The notes under the pieces: model-generated | What the model was told of the DNA's origin: nothing | What the model saw: only the letters and a program-made list of their open reading frames with translations | Databases searched by the model: none | Assembly: GCA_014529385.2 (NCBI GenBank) | Contig: CM043946.1 | Span: 21,942,577-22,006,576 of the forward strand | DNA length: 64,000 bases | From: Adiantum capillus-veneris | Taxonomy: Eukaryota; Streptophyta; Polypodiopsida; Polypodiales; Pteridaceae | Reading direction: 5' to 3' | Shown here: piece after piece, positions 46,140-57,529 of the stretch | How positions within the stretch are numbered: position 1 is the stretch's first letter | How the letters are laid out: the number at the start of each line of letters is the position of its first letter | Translations under genes and position numbers: made by a program

Positions 46140-48777
46140 TCAGTTAATGCACAAACATAGTACTACTCTCCTAAATTGATTACCACTTAATCATGCGTCT
46201 AGGTGAGCCTTCTTAATCCCAAGATTAGTTAAGATAAAATGTTAGCAGATAGACAATCTCTTCCATTGTGCGACTTTGGCGGCTTCAAATTGATGTTGTT
46301 GGTGAAGGAGAACAAGTCCAAACGCCTTGAAATTTTGTGTGGTGTATGATCTCATGGCATGTAAGGTCACTCCATAAGCCAAAGCTCAAAATTTGTCCAT
46401 TTGCTACTTTTTCTCAGTCTATCGCGATAGACTAACATTTTTTTGATCTGGGTCCTTTTTTGCAGTTGACTCCACCAATTGGTTTCCCATACCTTGCACA
46501 TGATCTGACCCCATTTCTACCTCAAATGAATGTCAAGTTACCCCTTTCTAGATCAACTCCCATTTTTCCAGATTCCCTTCAAGGAGATGTTGGTCTATCT
46601 CCTTCATTTTGTGTTGTTTTGGGCTCAAACTTAGTGGGTGGTCATCTTGCATCATGTTGAAGACAATTGCTAATTCAAATTTTTGATAAGATGGTCCAGT
46701 ATCCCTTTGCTTGGTCTATCGCGATAGACTTGGACTTAGTGCCAGTTTGTCATTTTTTGGCTTTGTGACCATCTGTCTGCCTTCTCCCAGTTGATGCAAG
46801 GTTTCTTGACCCCTCACATGTAAATTTTACCTGTCTGCCCTTGAGATGTCCTGTTCTGACTTTGAGTTGTCTGCATGTCTTTCTCAGCTTGCCATATGAT
46901 TCCATCTTGGCACCAAATTTGGTGTACTGCCTTCATTTGCTTCCCCAAGTCTAGCTTGTAAAAATTTGAAAAGTCTTTCCCCCCAATAATTGTTGTAGCA
47001 AGTCTATCGCGATAGACTGAGTTTTTGGCCAAAAAAGATTTTTCTTGCACTTTGACTTGATATTGGTGGTTAACATTCCTTGTTAGCACCCCTCATGAAG
47101 CCAAAGTCAAAGTTTCCCTTGTCTAAGTGTAAGTTCAAGTCTATCGCGATAGACTGGGCACTTTGTCATTTTTACCATTTTTTTGATGTTAGTTGACAAT
47201 CATGGTTTTAATAGGCCCTCCTAGACACACACATCAAGTTTTAATCAATTTAGCAGAATGTACTCCCTGTTTGCAGCACTTAGCTGGTCCTAAAGTCGAA
47301 GTAGACCACTTAGGTGATGGTCGCGGTTCCTTTTGGTCTTTGTATGATTCCGGCTGTCTTTTACTTCCTTTTGACCTTCCATCCAAGCAGTCAGTTGTTG
47401 TTTTGGTGTTTGAAACACGAAGAACTACCATTTGGACGTCTTTCTGGCCTATTGCCGGCATTTGCCCTAGTGGAAGAACTTTTTTCCTGAGTGGACACAT
47501 TCCATCTCGTAGTTGACCTCCTTTGGATGTTCCTTGTTGAATTTGGTGTAATTTTGTCACTTGGTCGGCCCGTTAGAGTATCGTGACGCTTTGTGCGGTT
47601 TTCGTCAGATAGGGACTTTAGGCTCCGTTTTGATGAACTTCTTCATAGTCTAACCCTTCATTCGGTTTGTCGAGATTATTGGCTTGCTGTCTATGAATTT
47701 TGGCTCATTTCCGATCACCTTGGTTTAGTCGCCCTTTTGCAGGTCCTGCTAAATTAGGGTTTTTTGAGCGGCTTCCTTCACGCTTTCCGAGGTCATAGGC
47801 TCGATCCCTAAGCTATAAGCATTGTTTCTTTCACTTTTGGTCCCATTTGGTGGCCTCTAGGTCTCCCTAACAACCATTCTACCGTATGTGTGCACATGTT
47901 GGGATTGTGATGCCGGCGAGGTTTTGCGACTAACTGAAGTAAACAACACTTAGAGTCAGTGTTGACGAGCATACCTCTCATATCTGATGTCGATTTGGTT
48001 ACCATGCGCGATGGATGAGCTCCTGGAAGTCTCAACTGCTGTAGGGAGCTCTCTCTCTCTCTCTCTCTCTCACTATGGAAAATGACTCAAATGAGGGATT
48101 TCTAGCCTAGCCTCTCTATATGTAATCGAGACTCCGACACCAAATTTTCCCATCTTTTACCTGTGGCCATAACTTTTTGCGAGATGCGGTTTAGGCTCGA
48201 AAATTTCCTGATTTGGATTTCGGTTGCTTCAGTTTTACCACTTTTGCAGATTTCTCGAGTTGGAGGTCCCTTCATGACTGTGGTCATTTTGCCCTGTCAC
48301 CTTTGCAGTCCTTATTTTTTCTGTGTCTTCTTTACCTTGCTTTGATCAAGCGTCTCTTCTTTTGTGTTTCCATCTGGATTACGGATTTTTTTTCTATAAT
48401 TTTTGCTAGAAAATGGTTAAAATAAAGCAAATAAATCCCAAAATAACCCGAAAATAGAAATTCTAACCTAGAAAAATACCAATGAAAAGCAAAACACTTT
48501 GTAGCTCACTTTTCTCTCTTCTATGTACAATCTCGCTCATTATCGTCAACCTTGGCCTATTTTTTGCTGTTTTTAGACAGTTTTTGACCAGATTTGACTC
48601 TCTTTATAGTCTATACACATCCCTAGGGGCTCATGAATGATGATTTGGTCCCCAATTCCGATTAATTATGAGGGCATATTCTTTTTCCCAAAATCACACA
48701 ATAAAACGCAAAACTGGTTGAAAAATTGCTCACAAACATTGCCCTCTAATATATGACATGAGTCCGCATTGGAATGC
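46140..48777. other. Non-coding block between the two polypurine tracts
   Basis: No domain-bearing ORF in 2.6 kb. In minus orientation it should be an LTR plus leader. A TATA-like ACTATAAAGAG is readable on the minus strand near 48,605-48,615 and a short (CT)n run lies at 48,050-48,070. Four copies of a palindrome lie at 46,416-47,155. Confidence 0.5.
46416..47155. repeat. Four dispersed copies of an identical palindrome
   Basis: GTCTATCGCGATAGAC (16 bp, perfect dyad) occurs at 46,417-46,432, 46,714-46,729, 47,002-47,017 and 47,139-47,154. Three copies extend to 18 bp, AGTCTATCGCGATAGACT. Spacings are about 297, 288 and 137 bp, and the flanks of the copies are otherwise mostly unlike one another. 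A diverged fifth copy is at 42,071-42,086. Confidence 0.9.
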
Positions 48778-48794
48778 CTCCCCCCCTCCTAATT
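48778..48794 (-). other. Polypurine tract after the D1 pol
   Basis: On the minus strand AATTAGGAGGGGGGGAG, identical to the D2 tract, then GCATTCCAATGC. The next bases are not a TG start, so the LTR boundary here is uncertain. It lies about 120 bp after the last open D1 frame. Confidence 0.6.
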
Positions 48795-48918
48795 GGAGTC
48801 CTCCCGGACGATAGGGTATCGTGAAGGGTATGTGTTGTGCATGGGTTTGAACTCGTGCTAATGCAGGTCTTGTAATATAGCCCTATATGCATGTGCAGTC
48901 AATGCATGTAGAAAGAAT

Positions 48919-49314
48919 TTATGCGATGCAGGAGGAAGGTATAAGCGATGCGCTTATTGGCATTTGTCGTTGAGGTTGCGTGTGGTATCTTGAATTGGAT
49001 GGCATATTTTCTTTGCAAGTAGTAGTTGTAACTCTGCCACTCGTTGTTTGATTGTTTTCCACTAGTTTTGAATTGGCGTATGTGATTCCTTTGAAGTCGA
49101 TATTGTCGTATCTGGTGGAACATTCTTTCTTTCTACCTTGATGACTTGTGTCTGATACATCCTTGTAGTTTTTGTTGTGGATTCTATTTATTTCCTCGTG
49201 CTGTTTGCATGATGTTGCTTGACCTTGACAGTTGTAGATAGCTGCACGATTGTCATCTTTGTCCGCCCTTCTTGTGTTGTTGGCTCGTTTTGAATTGGCA
49301 ATTTTGGCCGCCAT
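48919..49314 (-). pseudogene. C-terminal extension of the D1 polyprotein
   Basis: A basic, Asn/Lys/Thr/Gln-rich frame overlapping the end of the preceding ORF. It has no recognised domain. It is probably the frameshifted tail of the D1 protein before the polypurine tract, or simply low-complexity sequence. Confidence 0.35.
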
Positions 49315-50405
49315 ACCAATATAGTCCGTTGCGTATTTGACAAATTGACTATGTTTCTTTGAAGTTGGCCTTGATTTCGGTGTTTCGTCTGTTCTTCTGA
49401 CTCTTTTTTAATAGGAATTAGGCTGTCGTGCCTTATCCAAACTTTGTATTTCCGCTTTTGATGTAATTGTGCCTCGGTCAGCTCTGTACGCCGTACCCAA
49501 CCTTGCCTGGTTCCCTGCATGGTTGCTGATTTTTGATAAGACGTTGCTGGACTTGTAAACTTTGTTTGTTGTTGGGCAGATTTTTGCGGTTGTATTAACT
49601 TTTGTTTCCTCCTTGACATGAATTGGTTATATGATAAGAAGGGTTCTGAAAAGTTTTCCTTTCTGAACAGTGTCTCATTCGTATCCAAATCAATGAATAC
49701 CCTGTTAGCTTTCATCCATGACACTGCTAAGATACACGGAGTTGTTGACCTACTTGGTGGCAGTTCATGGAATTTTGTAGTGTATGGGTGTGCCTGCACT
49801 CTGATTGGTATTATAATAGACCACAACGTGGTCACCTCATCACCCGATGCTACTTTCAATCTGTGTGTCTCTGGGATCGTCTTCATTGGTCCAAGTTTCT
49901 GAAAGAGCTCAAAGCTGATGACACTCATTTTGGCCCCAGTGTCAAGTAATGCATAGATTTCAACTTGTTTTGTGCCTGCATAAGCTTTTATGTAAGGACT
50001 ACACCATGTATCTTCCATGTCGTCGATGATGCTATCGTCCTGAGCCCTAAGGTCTGTCATGGTCTTTTCTAATTCGTCGCTTTGTATATCCGGTTTGATT
50101 GTTTGGGATGTTGAAAGAGGATATTCGTCAGTCATCATTGGGGTGACTATGTTTATCGTCCTGAGAAACTGCTTTCGTTTAGCAATCCGTTCCTTTGCTT
50201 CTTGTTGTGCCTGGTCCTGAATTCTTTGTTGTTCCTGTCTATAGGTTTTTCCATAATGCAGTTGAAACAACATTTCTGGTGTTAAAGGTAGATGATATTT
50301 TTTTAAACGACACCCACTAATCCAGTTCGGCATTTCTTTTCCATCTAGTGTCGACAGTTTTACTGCTCCGCTGGACGATATTTCTTGGATCAAATAAGGC
50401 CCCAT
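49188..50405 (-). pseudogene. D1 integrase C-terminal domain fused to a downstream retropepsin
   Basis: 405 codons. Residues 1-40 are the end of the integrase C-terminal domain (GPYLIQEISSSGAVKLSTLD, WISGCRLKKYH). Residues about 52-85 are Gln/Arg-rich. Residues about 145-245 are a retropepsin: VEIYALLDTGAKMSVIS with the DTGA catalytic motif (Asp at about 49,943), then PCILAVSWMKANRVFIDLD, the C-terminal hydrophobic ILG-type motif, about 70 residues later. A basic Gln/Lys-rich tail follows. Gypsy protease normally lies between gag and RT. Here it follows integrase in one uninterrupted frame. No protease is seen in the visible D1 sequence upstream of RT, but the 5' part is cut off at 53,842. 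Confidence 0.83.
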
Positions 50406-50449
50406 GCCCCTTTTCTTTAGCTTTTTGGCATGCTGTTTAAGGGTGTATA

Positions 50450-51877
50450 CTAAGACATAGTCGCCCGTTTTAAAGTTCTTGTTCTTGACATGTTTGTCAA
50501 AAAACTCTTTCTATTGTCTTTTTTTTTTGCATAGATGGACGCTACAGCATTGAGTCGTAACTCATCTAATTTTTCAAGGTCCTCTAACCGTTCTGAAAGT
50601 TCATGCCCCGTCCAGTCCAATTGTTTTGCTACCCTTAGTGTGGGGATTAAAAAGTCAATAGGCAATATTGCATTTAACCCATATACCATATTAAATGGTG
50701 TAGCATTGAGTGTTGTTTTATATGCAACTCGATAGGCCCACAATGCCGAATAGAGCATCTGATCCCAATCTGTTCTTGTTTCACTAACCAGTTTCGTAAG
50801 AACCGTGCACAATATTTTGTTGGTTGCTTCCGCTTGGCCATTGGCTTGTGGATGATAGGGTGCAGATTTACGATGAATTACCATAAACTCATTTAAGAGA
50901 TGTTGGATAACTTCATTTACAAAGTGTGTCCCTCTATCACTCACCAGCTCGATTGGAAGGCCATAACGTGTAAACACATATTCATATAAGAATTGTGCCG
51001 TGGTTCTAGCGTCTGCTTTCGTTGCGGCTTTTGCTTCCACCCATTTGGTCATGTAGTCCGTGGCCACTATGATATATTGTGCTTGTGAACGATACGTTGG
51101 TGGAGTGATAGGACCAACAAAGTCCAATCCCCGTTTGGCGAATTCTCGAGCACTCATCATTGGTCTTAAAGGAATTTCGTCTCTTTTAACTGGTACCTTA
51201 GTGCGTTGACATTCATCACACCTTTTCACGAATTCTGCTGCATCTTGAATCATAGTTGGCCACCATATACCTGCAACCATAATGATTTTTACGGTTCTCT
51301 CTGCTGAAAAATGACCACCTTCTATGCCTGCATGAGCCTGTTCTAATAATGGAAAGTAGTCATTTTCATGAGGAACTAACCTCAGCTGGTCATCAGTTCC
51401 TCTTTTGTACAATTGGTCACTAATGAGGGTATACCTATTCGCTTCGATTTGTAAAGCCTTTTGTCTGGCTTTAGACCAATCTCCTGGAAGCTCCTTATTA
51501 GTCAAATAATCCACAATAGCATGACTCCATGCGGGTGCTACTGTTACTTGGTATAATGTGGCATAATCCACAGTGGTATTGGATGTGCAAAAGTCACATT
51601 TCTTGATGTAATTTGCTACATCGCCTACCATTCCTGGCCAATACACTCCAAGTCTTCTTAATTGTTCATACATCATTTGATTTCCTTCATGGAATCCCCC
51701 TGTTTGTGTGTGGGTCTCCTCTAGATACGCTTTGTACTCCTCTGGGCCTATACACAACCTTAGAATCCCATCATTTCCATGATGGTACATTCTTCCCGCA
51801 AGCATTGTGTAATTTCGTGCTTGTCTAATGTCTTCTCCCGTGTGTTTGTCGTCAAGACTCATTCCATATGTCAGCAA
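50450..51877 (-). pseudogene. D1 integrase with two complete H2C2 zinc-binding modules
   Basis: 475 codons, no internal stop. Module 1: H56, H63, C94, C97. Module 2: H182, H189, C220, C223. Both have H-X6-H-X30-C-X2-C spacing, and each is preceded by its own LxxG-D-LRL-like segment (MYHHGNDGILRL; LYKRGTDDQLRL). The core has D252 (GLDFVGPI), D314 (SDRGTHF) and E350 (NGQAEATN), a correct D,D35E. The frame is lost in a poly-T (minus poly-A) run at about 50,518-50,528, after which the C-terminal domain continues in the next ORF. The catalytic residues are intact. Confidence 0.88.
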
Positions 51878-51892
51878 CGGAATAATTTGCTC

Positions 51893-52567
51893 TCACCATT
51901 TCGGTATCATCTCTATATTAAACAGGTATGAGTCTAGGACATCATCATCTACTCCGATAGATTTTTCACCATGTAGTAATTGAGAAAGGTGGTTTGCTCT
52001 TTGATGAGTTTTTCCTTTCTTAACTACTACCGTAAAATCAAACTCCAGCAACACAATGAACCATCTTACAATTCGTCCCGTGTTGCAAGGTTTGTTTACT
52101 AAGTACAAGAGTGCCTGATGATCCACAAAGAATGTGAATTTGTTCGTGAGTAAGTAATGCCGAAATTTCTTTACAGCATATATCATACCCAATCCTTCTC
52201 TTTCAGTGGTAGTATAATTCTTTTCTGCACTGTTGAGTTGTCTACTAGCATAACTGATTGGAAAATCCGTCTTTCCCTCATCTAGTTGTGCTAATATAGA
52301 GCCTATTGCAAATGCCGAAGCATCTACATGTACATGGAAGATCTTTGACCAATCTGGTGCTTTTAGAATTGGTGCAGATACCAGTGCATCTTTTAGTTTT
52401 TGGAATGACTCCTCACATTCATTTGTCCAAATGAAGAGCGTGATTAGACTATACAAGGGTTTTGCGATTACCGCGTATATGTAAATAAAACGTCGGTAGT
52501 ATCCACAATGTCCCATAAATGATTGTACCTCTCGTACAGTGTTTGGTCTTGGCAATTCTATGATCAC
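51893..52567 (-). pseudogene. D1 RT thumb and RNase H
   Basis: PNTVREVQSFMGHCGYYRRF is the RT thumb. FHVHVDASAFAIGSILAQ is RNase H with its first catalytic Asp kept, followed by SYASRQLNSAEKNYTTTERE with the catalytic Glu, and KFTFFVDHQALLYLVN with the third Asp. It is in the same frame as the RT and integrase segments, separated only by TGA at 52,595-52,597 and TGA at 51,893-51,895. A single RNase H is present, unlike element C. Confidence 0.87.
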
Positions 52568-52594
52568 CTTTACCTTGTCTTCATCAGTGGTAAT

Positions 52595-53482
52595 TCAATT
52601 AGCCGACACTATGTGGCCTAAGATTTTACCTTGTCGTACCGTGAATACGCATTTTTCTGGGTTGAGGCCAATCCTATACGTTCTGCATTTTTCAAATACC
52701 TTTCTCAGATGATCTATATGGTCTTCTCTCAATAGAGAATAGACACACAAGCCGTCCATGTAAATATCCAAGAATTTTTGCAAGTATTCTTTAAAAGCGT
52801 GTGTCATTAATCTCTAAAATGTGGCTGGAGCATTGGTCAAGCCAAATGGCATTACCCTAAATGCATATATGCCCTATTCTGTTGCAAATGCTGTTTTGTA
52901 TTGATCTTCTAGTTTCAACCCCAATTGGTTATAACTAGAGAATCCGTCCATAAAGCTATAGGCTTGCTTGTCTGCCACTCGTTCCAGGACGTGTTCAATG
53001 ATAGGAAGAGGGTAGTTGTCTCTTATTGTTGCTGCGTTTACCTTCTTGAGATTCAGAAACACTCGTAATTTTCCATTTTTCTTGGGTACCACCACTATCG
53101 GGGACACCCAGTCCGTGTGTTCTATCTCATAAATAAATTCAGCCTCCATAAGTTTGTCTATCTCCTCTTATATCCTTTTGGCGAATGTCTCATTATACGT
53201 GTAGGGACGTTGTTTGCTTGGATTTGCATCAGACTTCAGAGGGATTGAATGTTCACAAATGTTAGGACCCACTCCCTTCAAATCTTTGTACGACCATGCA
53301 AATACATCTCGAAATTCCTTAAGTGTTTTGATTAGTAAGTCCTCTTCTTCTCGACCTAGATCTGTGGCAATGTAAGCAGGTCGAGGATTTTCTCTTGGCT
53401 CTGCTAAGTCTATTTTCTTGGCGTTCTTTGGCCCATCGTAAGACTCGTTTGATTTAGGCTCCCTCATTGGTTGCTGAACCAC
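52595..53482 (-). pseudogene. D1 reverse transcriptase
   Basis: One frame with three nonsense codons: TAA 53,168-53,170, TAG 52,874-52,876 and TAG 52,814-52,816. Motifs in order are FRDVFAWSYKDLKGVG (the RT N-terminal linker), TDWVSPIVVVPKKNGKLRVF, NYPLPIIEHVLE, FMDGFSSYNQ, YKTAF, MPFGLTNAPATF, then DIYMDGLCVYS at 52,751-52,768. The palm motif expected as YMDD is YMDG, losing the second catalytic Asp, so the enzyme is dead. Confidence 0.88.
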
Positions 53483-53814
53483 CAGCTTCTTTCCTGGATG
53501 GTGTACTTACAATAGTGAGGAGGTACATCTATCTTTTTACTCCCATCACTAGCGTTCGTTCCATCGCTACTTTCCATTTCAGTTGTCCATACATTTTTAA
53601 ATTTTTGTATCAACTCATTGTATCTCGTTTTCTGTTCAATTTTCTTCATAATTGGACTACCACAGACATTCAGTTTTTCTGTTGCAACTCTTTTTTTTAG
53701 TTTGCTGGTTTTCTTAGGTTTCAACACTCTGGACTTAAATCCTGAGTCTTCAGCAACCTTAATAAATCTTCCTGACACTTTATCCTTAGCACAATCAACA
53801 GCATGAATGTTCAT
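53464..53814 (-). pseudogene. D1 region upstream of RT
   Basis: A Lys/Arg/Glu-rich frame of about 116 codons with no protease or zinc-knuckle motif. It is one frameshift away from the RT frame (near 53,475). It stops near 53,842, where CACTA-type terminal sequence begins, so gag and anything between it and this segment lie outside the visible element. Confidence 0.5.
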
Positions 53815-53861
53815 AAGGAAATGTGTCTTACCCTTAAACTCTCACTACAACACAACATGGA

Positions 53862-54006
53862 GATATCGACGCACGTATATCGACGAAATTAGCGGGCCTC
53901 GATATACGCGTCGATGTACGCGTCGCAATGTACGTCGATATACACGTGGAAAGGCTTTATTTCCTACGCGTATATCGACGCGTATATCGATGCATATAGC
54001 GACGCA
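53862..54006. repeat. CACTA subterminal repeat array (TATATCGACG type)
   Basis: About eight copies of TAT(A)TCGACG or its reverse complement CGTCGATATA in 145 bp, for example at 53,863, 53,876, 53,898, 53,909, 53,934, 53,968 and 53,981. Copies occur in both orientations and several overlap in ACGCGT. Subterminal repeats of this sort bind the element-encoded accessory protein in known CACTA elements. It is CpG-rich against an AT-rich background. Confidence 0.8.
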
Positions 54007-54136
54007 AAAAAATTTGGGGGAAAAAAGCGAAACCCGCGAGCAGCAGGGGCCATTTTTGCCTGCGCTCTGCTCAAATCTTGGCCTCCACCTGTTGCGCAGG
54101 TATTATGCCCCCCGCCCAACCCCTCTCTCTCTCTCT

Positions 54137-54613
<477 letters not shown>

Positions 54614-54849
54614 ATTAATGTATGCTTAGGAAATTAAAATTAAAGAAAAATAATTAAAGAGATAAATGAAATGAAATGTTATATTAACGCCTTCGAAAGG
54701 ACAAAGTGACCTATGAGACATGAGACAAGAAAGTTACAATGTGATGGATCTGATACAGAGTAAGAAGATGACAAAATAAAATATTATGGAATCCTAAAGT
54801 GCTGGGTATGGACTAAACGGCTAAACCAGCTAGCTGTGATAGGTAGATC

Positions 54850-54995
54850 ATAGGAGATCCAGCAGCTGTCGCTGGCGGATCTCATCAATCTCCTCCATGG
54901 TCAGTAGTCTGACCGGGCGTTATGCATGTCGAGCCAAAGTGACCTAGCTAGATCCTCTGATGCAGCCACTGTCGATGTTGTGTAGTCCTCCACAG
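54850..54995 (-). pseudogene. Possible fragment of a second CACTA gene
   Basis: On the minus strand MTVEDYTTSTVAASEDLARS is followed, after a frameshift, by MEEIDEIRQRQLLDLL and a stop. The sequence has ordinary coding composition and is not repetitive. I do not recognise it. Its place between the CACTA left end and the E array suggests part of the CACTA element. Weak call. Confidence 0.25.
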
Positions 54996-55039
54996 TCATG
55001 GATGTCTAGATCTCCCCAGCTCAGTCGCTCGTTTGATCA

Positions 55040-55290
<251 letters not shown>

Positions 55291-55293
55291 TAT

Positions 55294-55768
55294 TGATGGA
55301 TATTTTTCTATGCCTGGGCCATGGAGCAGGACCAGACAAGAAAAACCAAGCAAAGACAAAAAGACAAACTCCCAACCCAAGCCCACCAACAAGGAATTAT
55401 GGCTGGAGATGTGCTGCTAAAATCTGTTGCCAGAGAATGTGACATGCAATCTTGGTGCCAGATTGTATCGATGATTATCCACGAACATGATCACTTAATA
55501 GTTCAGCAAAAAGGAAGAGAGAGAATGTTGTCTTTAGTTTGAAAGAGAGAGATGAAAATCGAGACGAGAGCGAGATGTTGTGAAATTATTCAGCAATTTG
55601 AATAGTGATTTTTTTTTTCATAGCAAGCTTTACAAAAATTATCTTTGACTTCAAAACCTTTCGTCGATGCAACTTCGTAGGCTTCCACTTTGCTTCAAGG
55701 TATCAGGGCTTACACCCTATAGGGGAGTGCACTAATTTTTGTTTGTGATAGGACAGAATACTCGCTCA

Positions 55769-55802
<34 letters not shown>

Positions 55803-57441
55803 ACTTGCAGCAAGAGCAAATCACTCTCTCTCTCTCTCTTTCATTGCTCCCTCACGACTCTCCCTTTGATTCCAACAAAGAGGATGACAATAGATCTCTC
55901 TCGATCCCTCTTTGGATCCCAAGAGCTCTGCTCTCTCTATTCTCTTGATCACAATCCCTTTGTAGCAAGAGCTTATCTCGCTCTTTCTCTCAAATTCTAA
56001 GGTAGCACTACAATGAGCCGATTCTCCCTTACTCCTCTCTCCCCATATGAGTACACACAGCTTCCTATCCCTTGCTTGCTCTCTCTTATGGAGAGAATCT
56101 CTCTCTCTCTCTCTCCTTCTCTTTCACCCCGGTTATGGGATCCCCCCTTATGGGATTCTAATAAAGTCAAAGGCTAAAAAAAAGAAAAAATCATCTCTCT
56201 TCTCTCTCATTCAATTCACGACAGAGAAACTCTCCCTCTTCAACCTCTTACACGGCACGCCATCTTCTTCACCAACACCATAGAGATTTTCTCTCTCTTG
56301 CTTTGCAACCAGGGCATCGTCCTCTCTCTCTGTTGTCAATAGGGCCGAGCCCTCTCTCTCTCTCACGGCTCCCCTCTCAATGGGCATCACAGAGGCCATT
56401 TTGTTGTTTCTCTTAACATCTTTGCAACCCCCCATTCATTCAGGCAGTAACAGGACGACCCCCCTTTCGCTCGTCATTGCATACTCCTCAAACTGATCCC
56501 CTCCTCTCTCGGCCTTGGTAGCCAATAGATGGTGCTCTCCTCTCTTTTTACCTAACCCTCTGCCCGCTGTGGCCCTCTCATGCTCATCATGGTAGCGGCC
56601 CTCATGGCTTTCCCTCTTGCTATGGAGTGAGCCCCCCTCTCTTTGCCTCGGTAGAGCCAACCCAATGGTGCTCCTCCCTCTTGCCCTCTAACCCTCTACA
56701 ACAATAGGCGGTGCCTCCTCGATAGATCGACACACCCGCCACCCTCTCAATAGTTTGTTAAAAAAAACGTATTAAAACACCTCACTTAATCAAAGCCCCT
56801 TCAAGCTCGGGTTCACACCTCCTCCGTGGCATGCTATAGGGTGAGCATCTCCTCAGCCTGTTCTCGGCATCCTACTCGCTTGCAACGAGAGAAACTCTCC
56901 CTCTCCTCACGGATGCACACACACATAGGGGAATCCCTCAGCCTATTGCGACCCCCATTCGGCCGTCCTGGTCTTCTTGTTCTTGGCAGCCTTGACATGG
57001 TTAAAAAACAACGCATATGGCTACCTCATCATGCTCGGTTCCCTTCCTCTGGACAGCTTCAGCATGCTCCCCGCAACACATTAAACAAACATATCAAAGC
57101 ACATTTTTTTAATTTGACAAAGGCTTCTCGGAACTCCCTTTGACAAACACACACACACTTGCATAGTACGATGAAATCACAGATGATATGCAAAAACAAT
57201 AAGCGGCCATTAGTGGCCATCCTTGCCCAGATTCCTTTGTACACCTCTAGCAGTGACCGATCTCAATCTTTAGTCGTCAAGGGCGTGGACTTCATTGTAT
57301 CATTTCCAAGCATATCATACCCTGTCAAAACAACTCCTTAAAGCAGACCAAGTGAGATCATCACCGTGAAAATTATGATAAAACAACCTTTCAAGCTCAC
57401 TCAACACTCAAATCTCATGCAAATGCTCTGTTTATCTGTCA
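55294..57441 (-). repeat. LTR of element E (copy 1, 3' in element orientation)
   Basis: Plus view TGATGGATATTTTTCTATGC to TTTATCTGTCA. It is nearly identical to 59,083-61,217 with scattered substitutions and small indels, so it is recent. It is pyrimidine-rich in its middle. The minus-strand ORFs there (for example 56,211-56,660) are charged low-complexity and recur in the second copy only because the LTR does. Confidence 0.9.
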
Positions 57442-57455
57442 AAATCCCCATGCCC
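57442..57455 (-). other. Polypurine tract of element E
   Basis: On the minus strand GGGCATGGGGATTT precedes the LTR start TGACAGATAAAC. The same tract occurs at 61,218-61,231 beside the other LTR. Confidence 0.55.
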
Positions 57456-57529
57456 TTGGCCAAAAAAAAGTGCAACAATGGCGTTCTGCGGGGAAAACTA
57501 GCTTGCTAGTGTGAACCCAGAATTTCCGG

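Noticed and set aside
46416-47155. Palindromes considered as CRISPR repeats or recombinase sites
   Set aside because: Spacing is irregular (137-297 bp), no Cas or recombinase gene is nearby and the setting is eukaryotic. They are kept only as unexplained palindromes.
56211-56660. Charged 74-aa minus ORFs repeated at 59,986-60,435
   Set aside because: Both lie inside the two E LTRs and recur only because the LTR is duplicated. They are low-complexity, with no domain.
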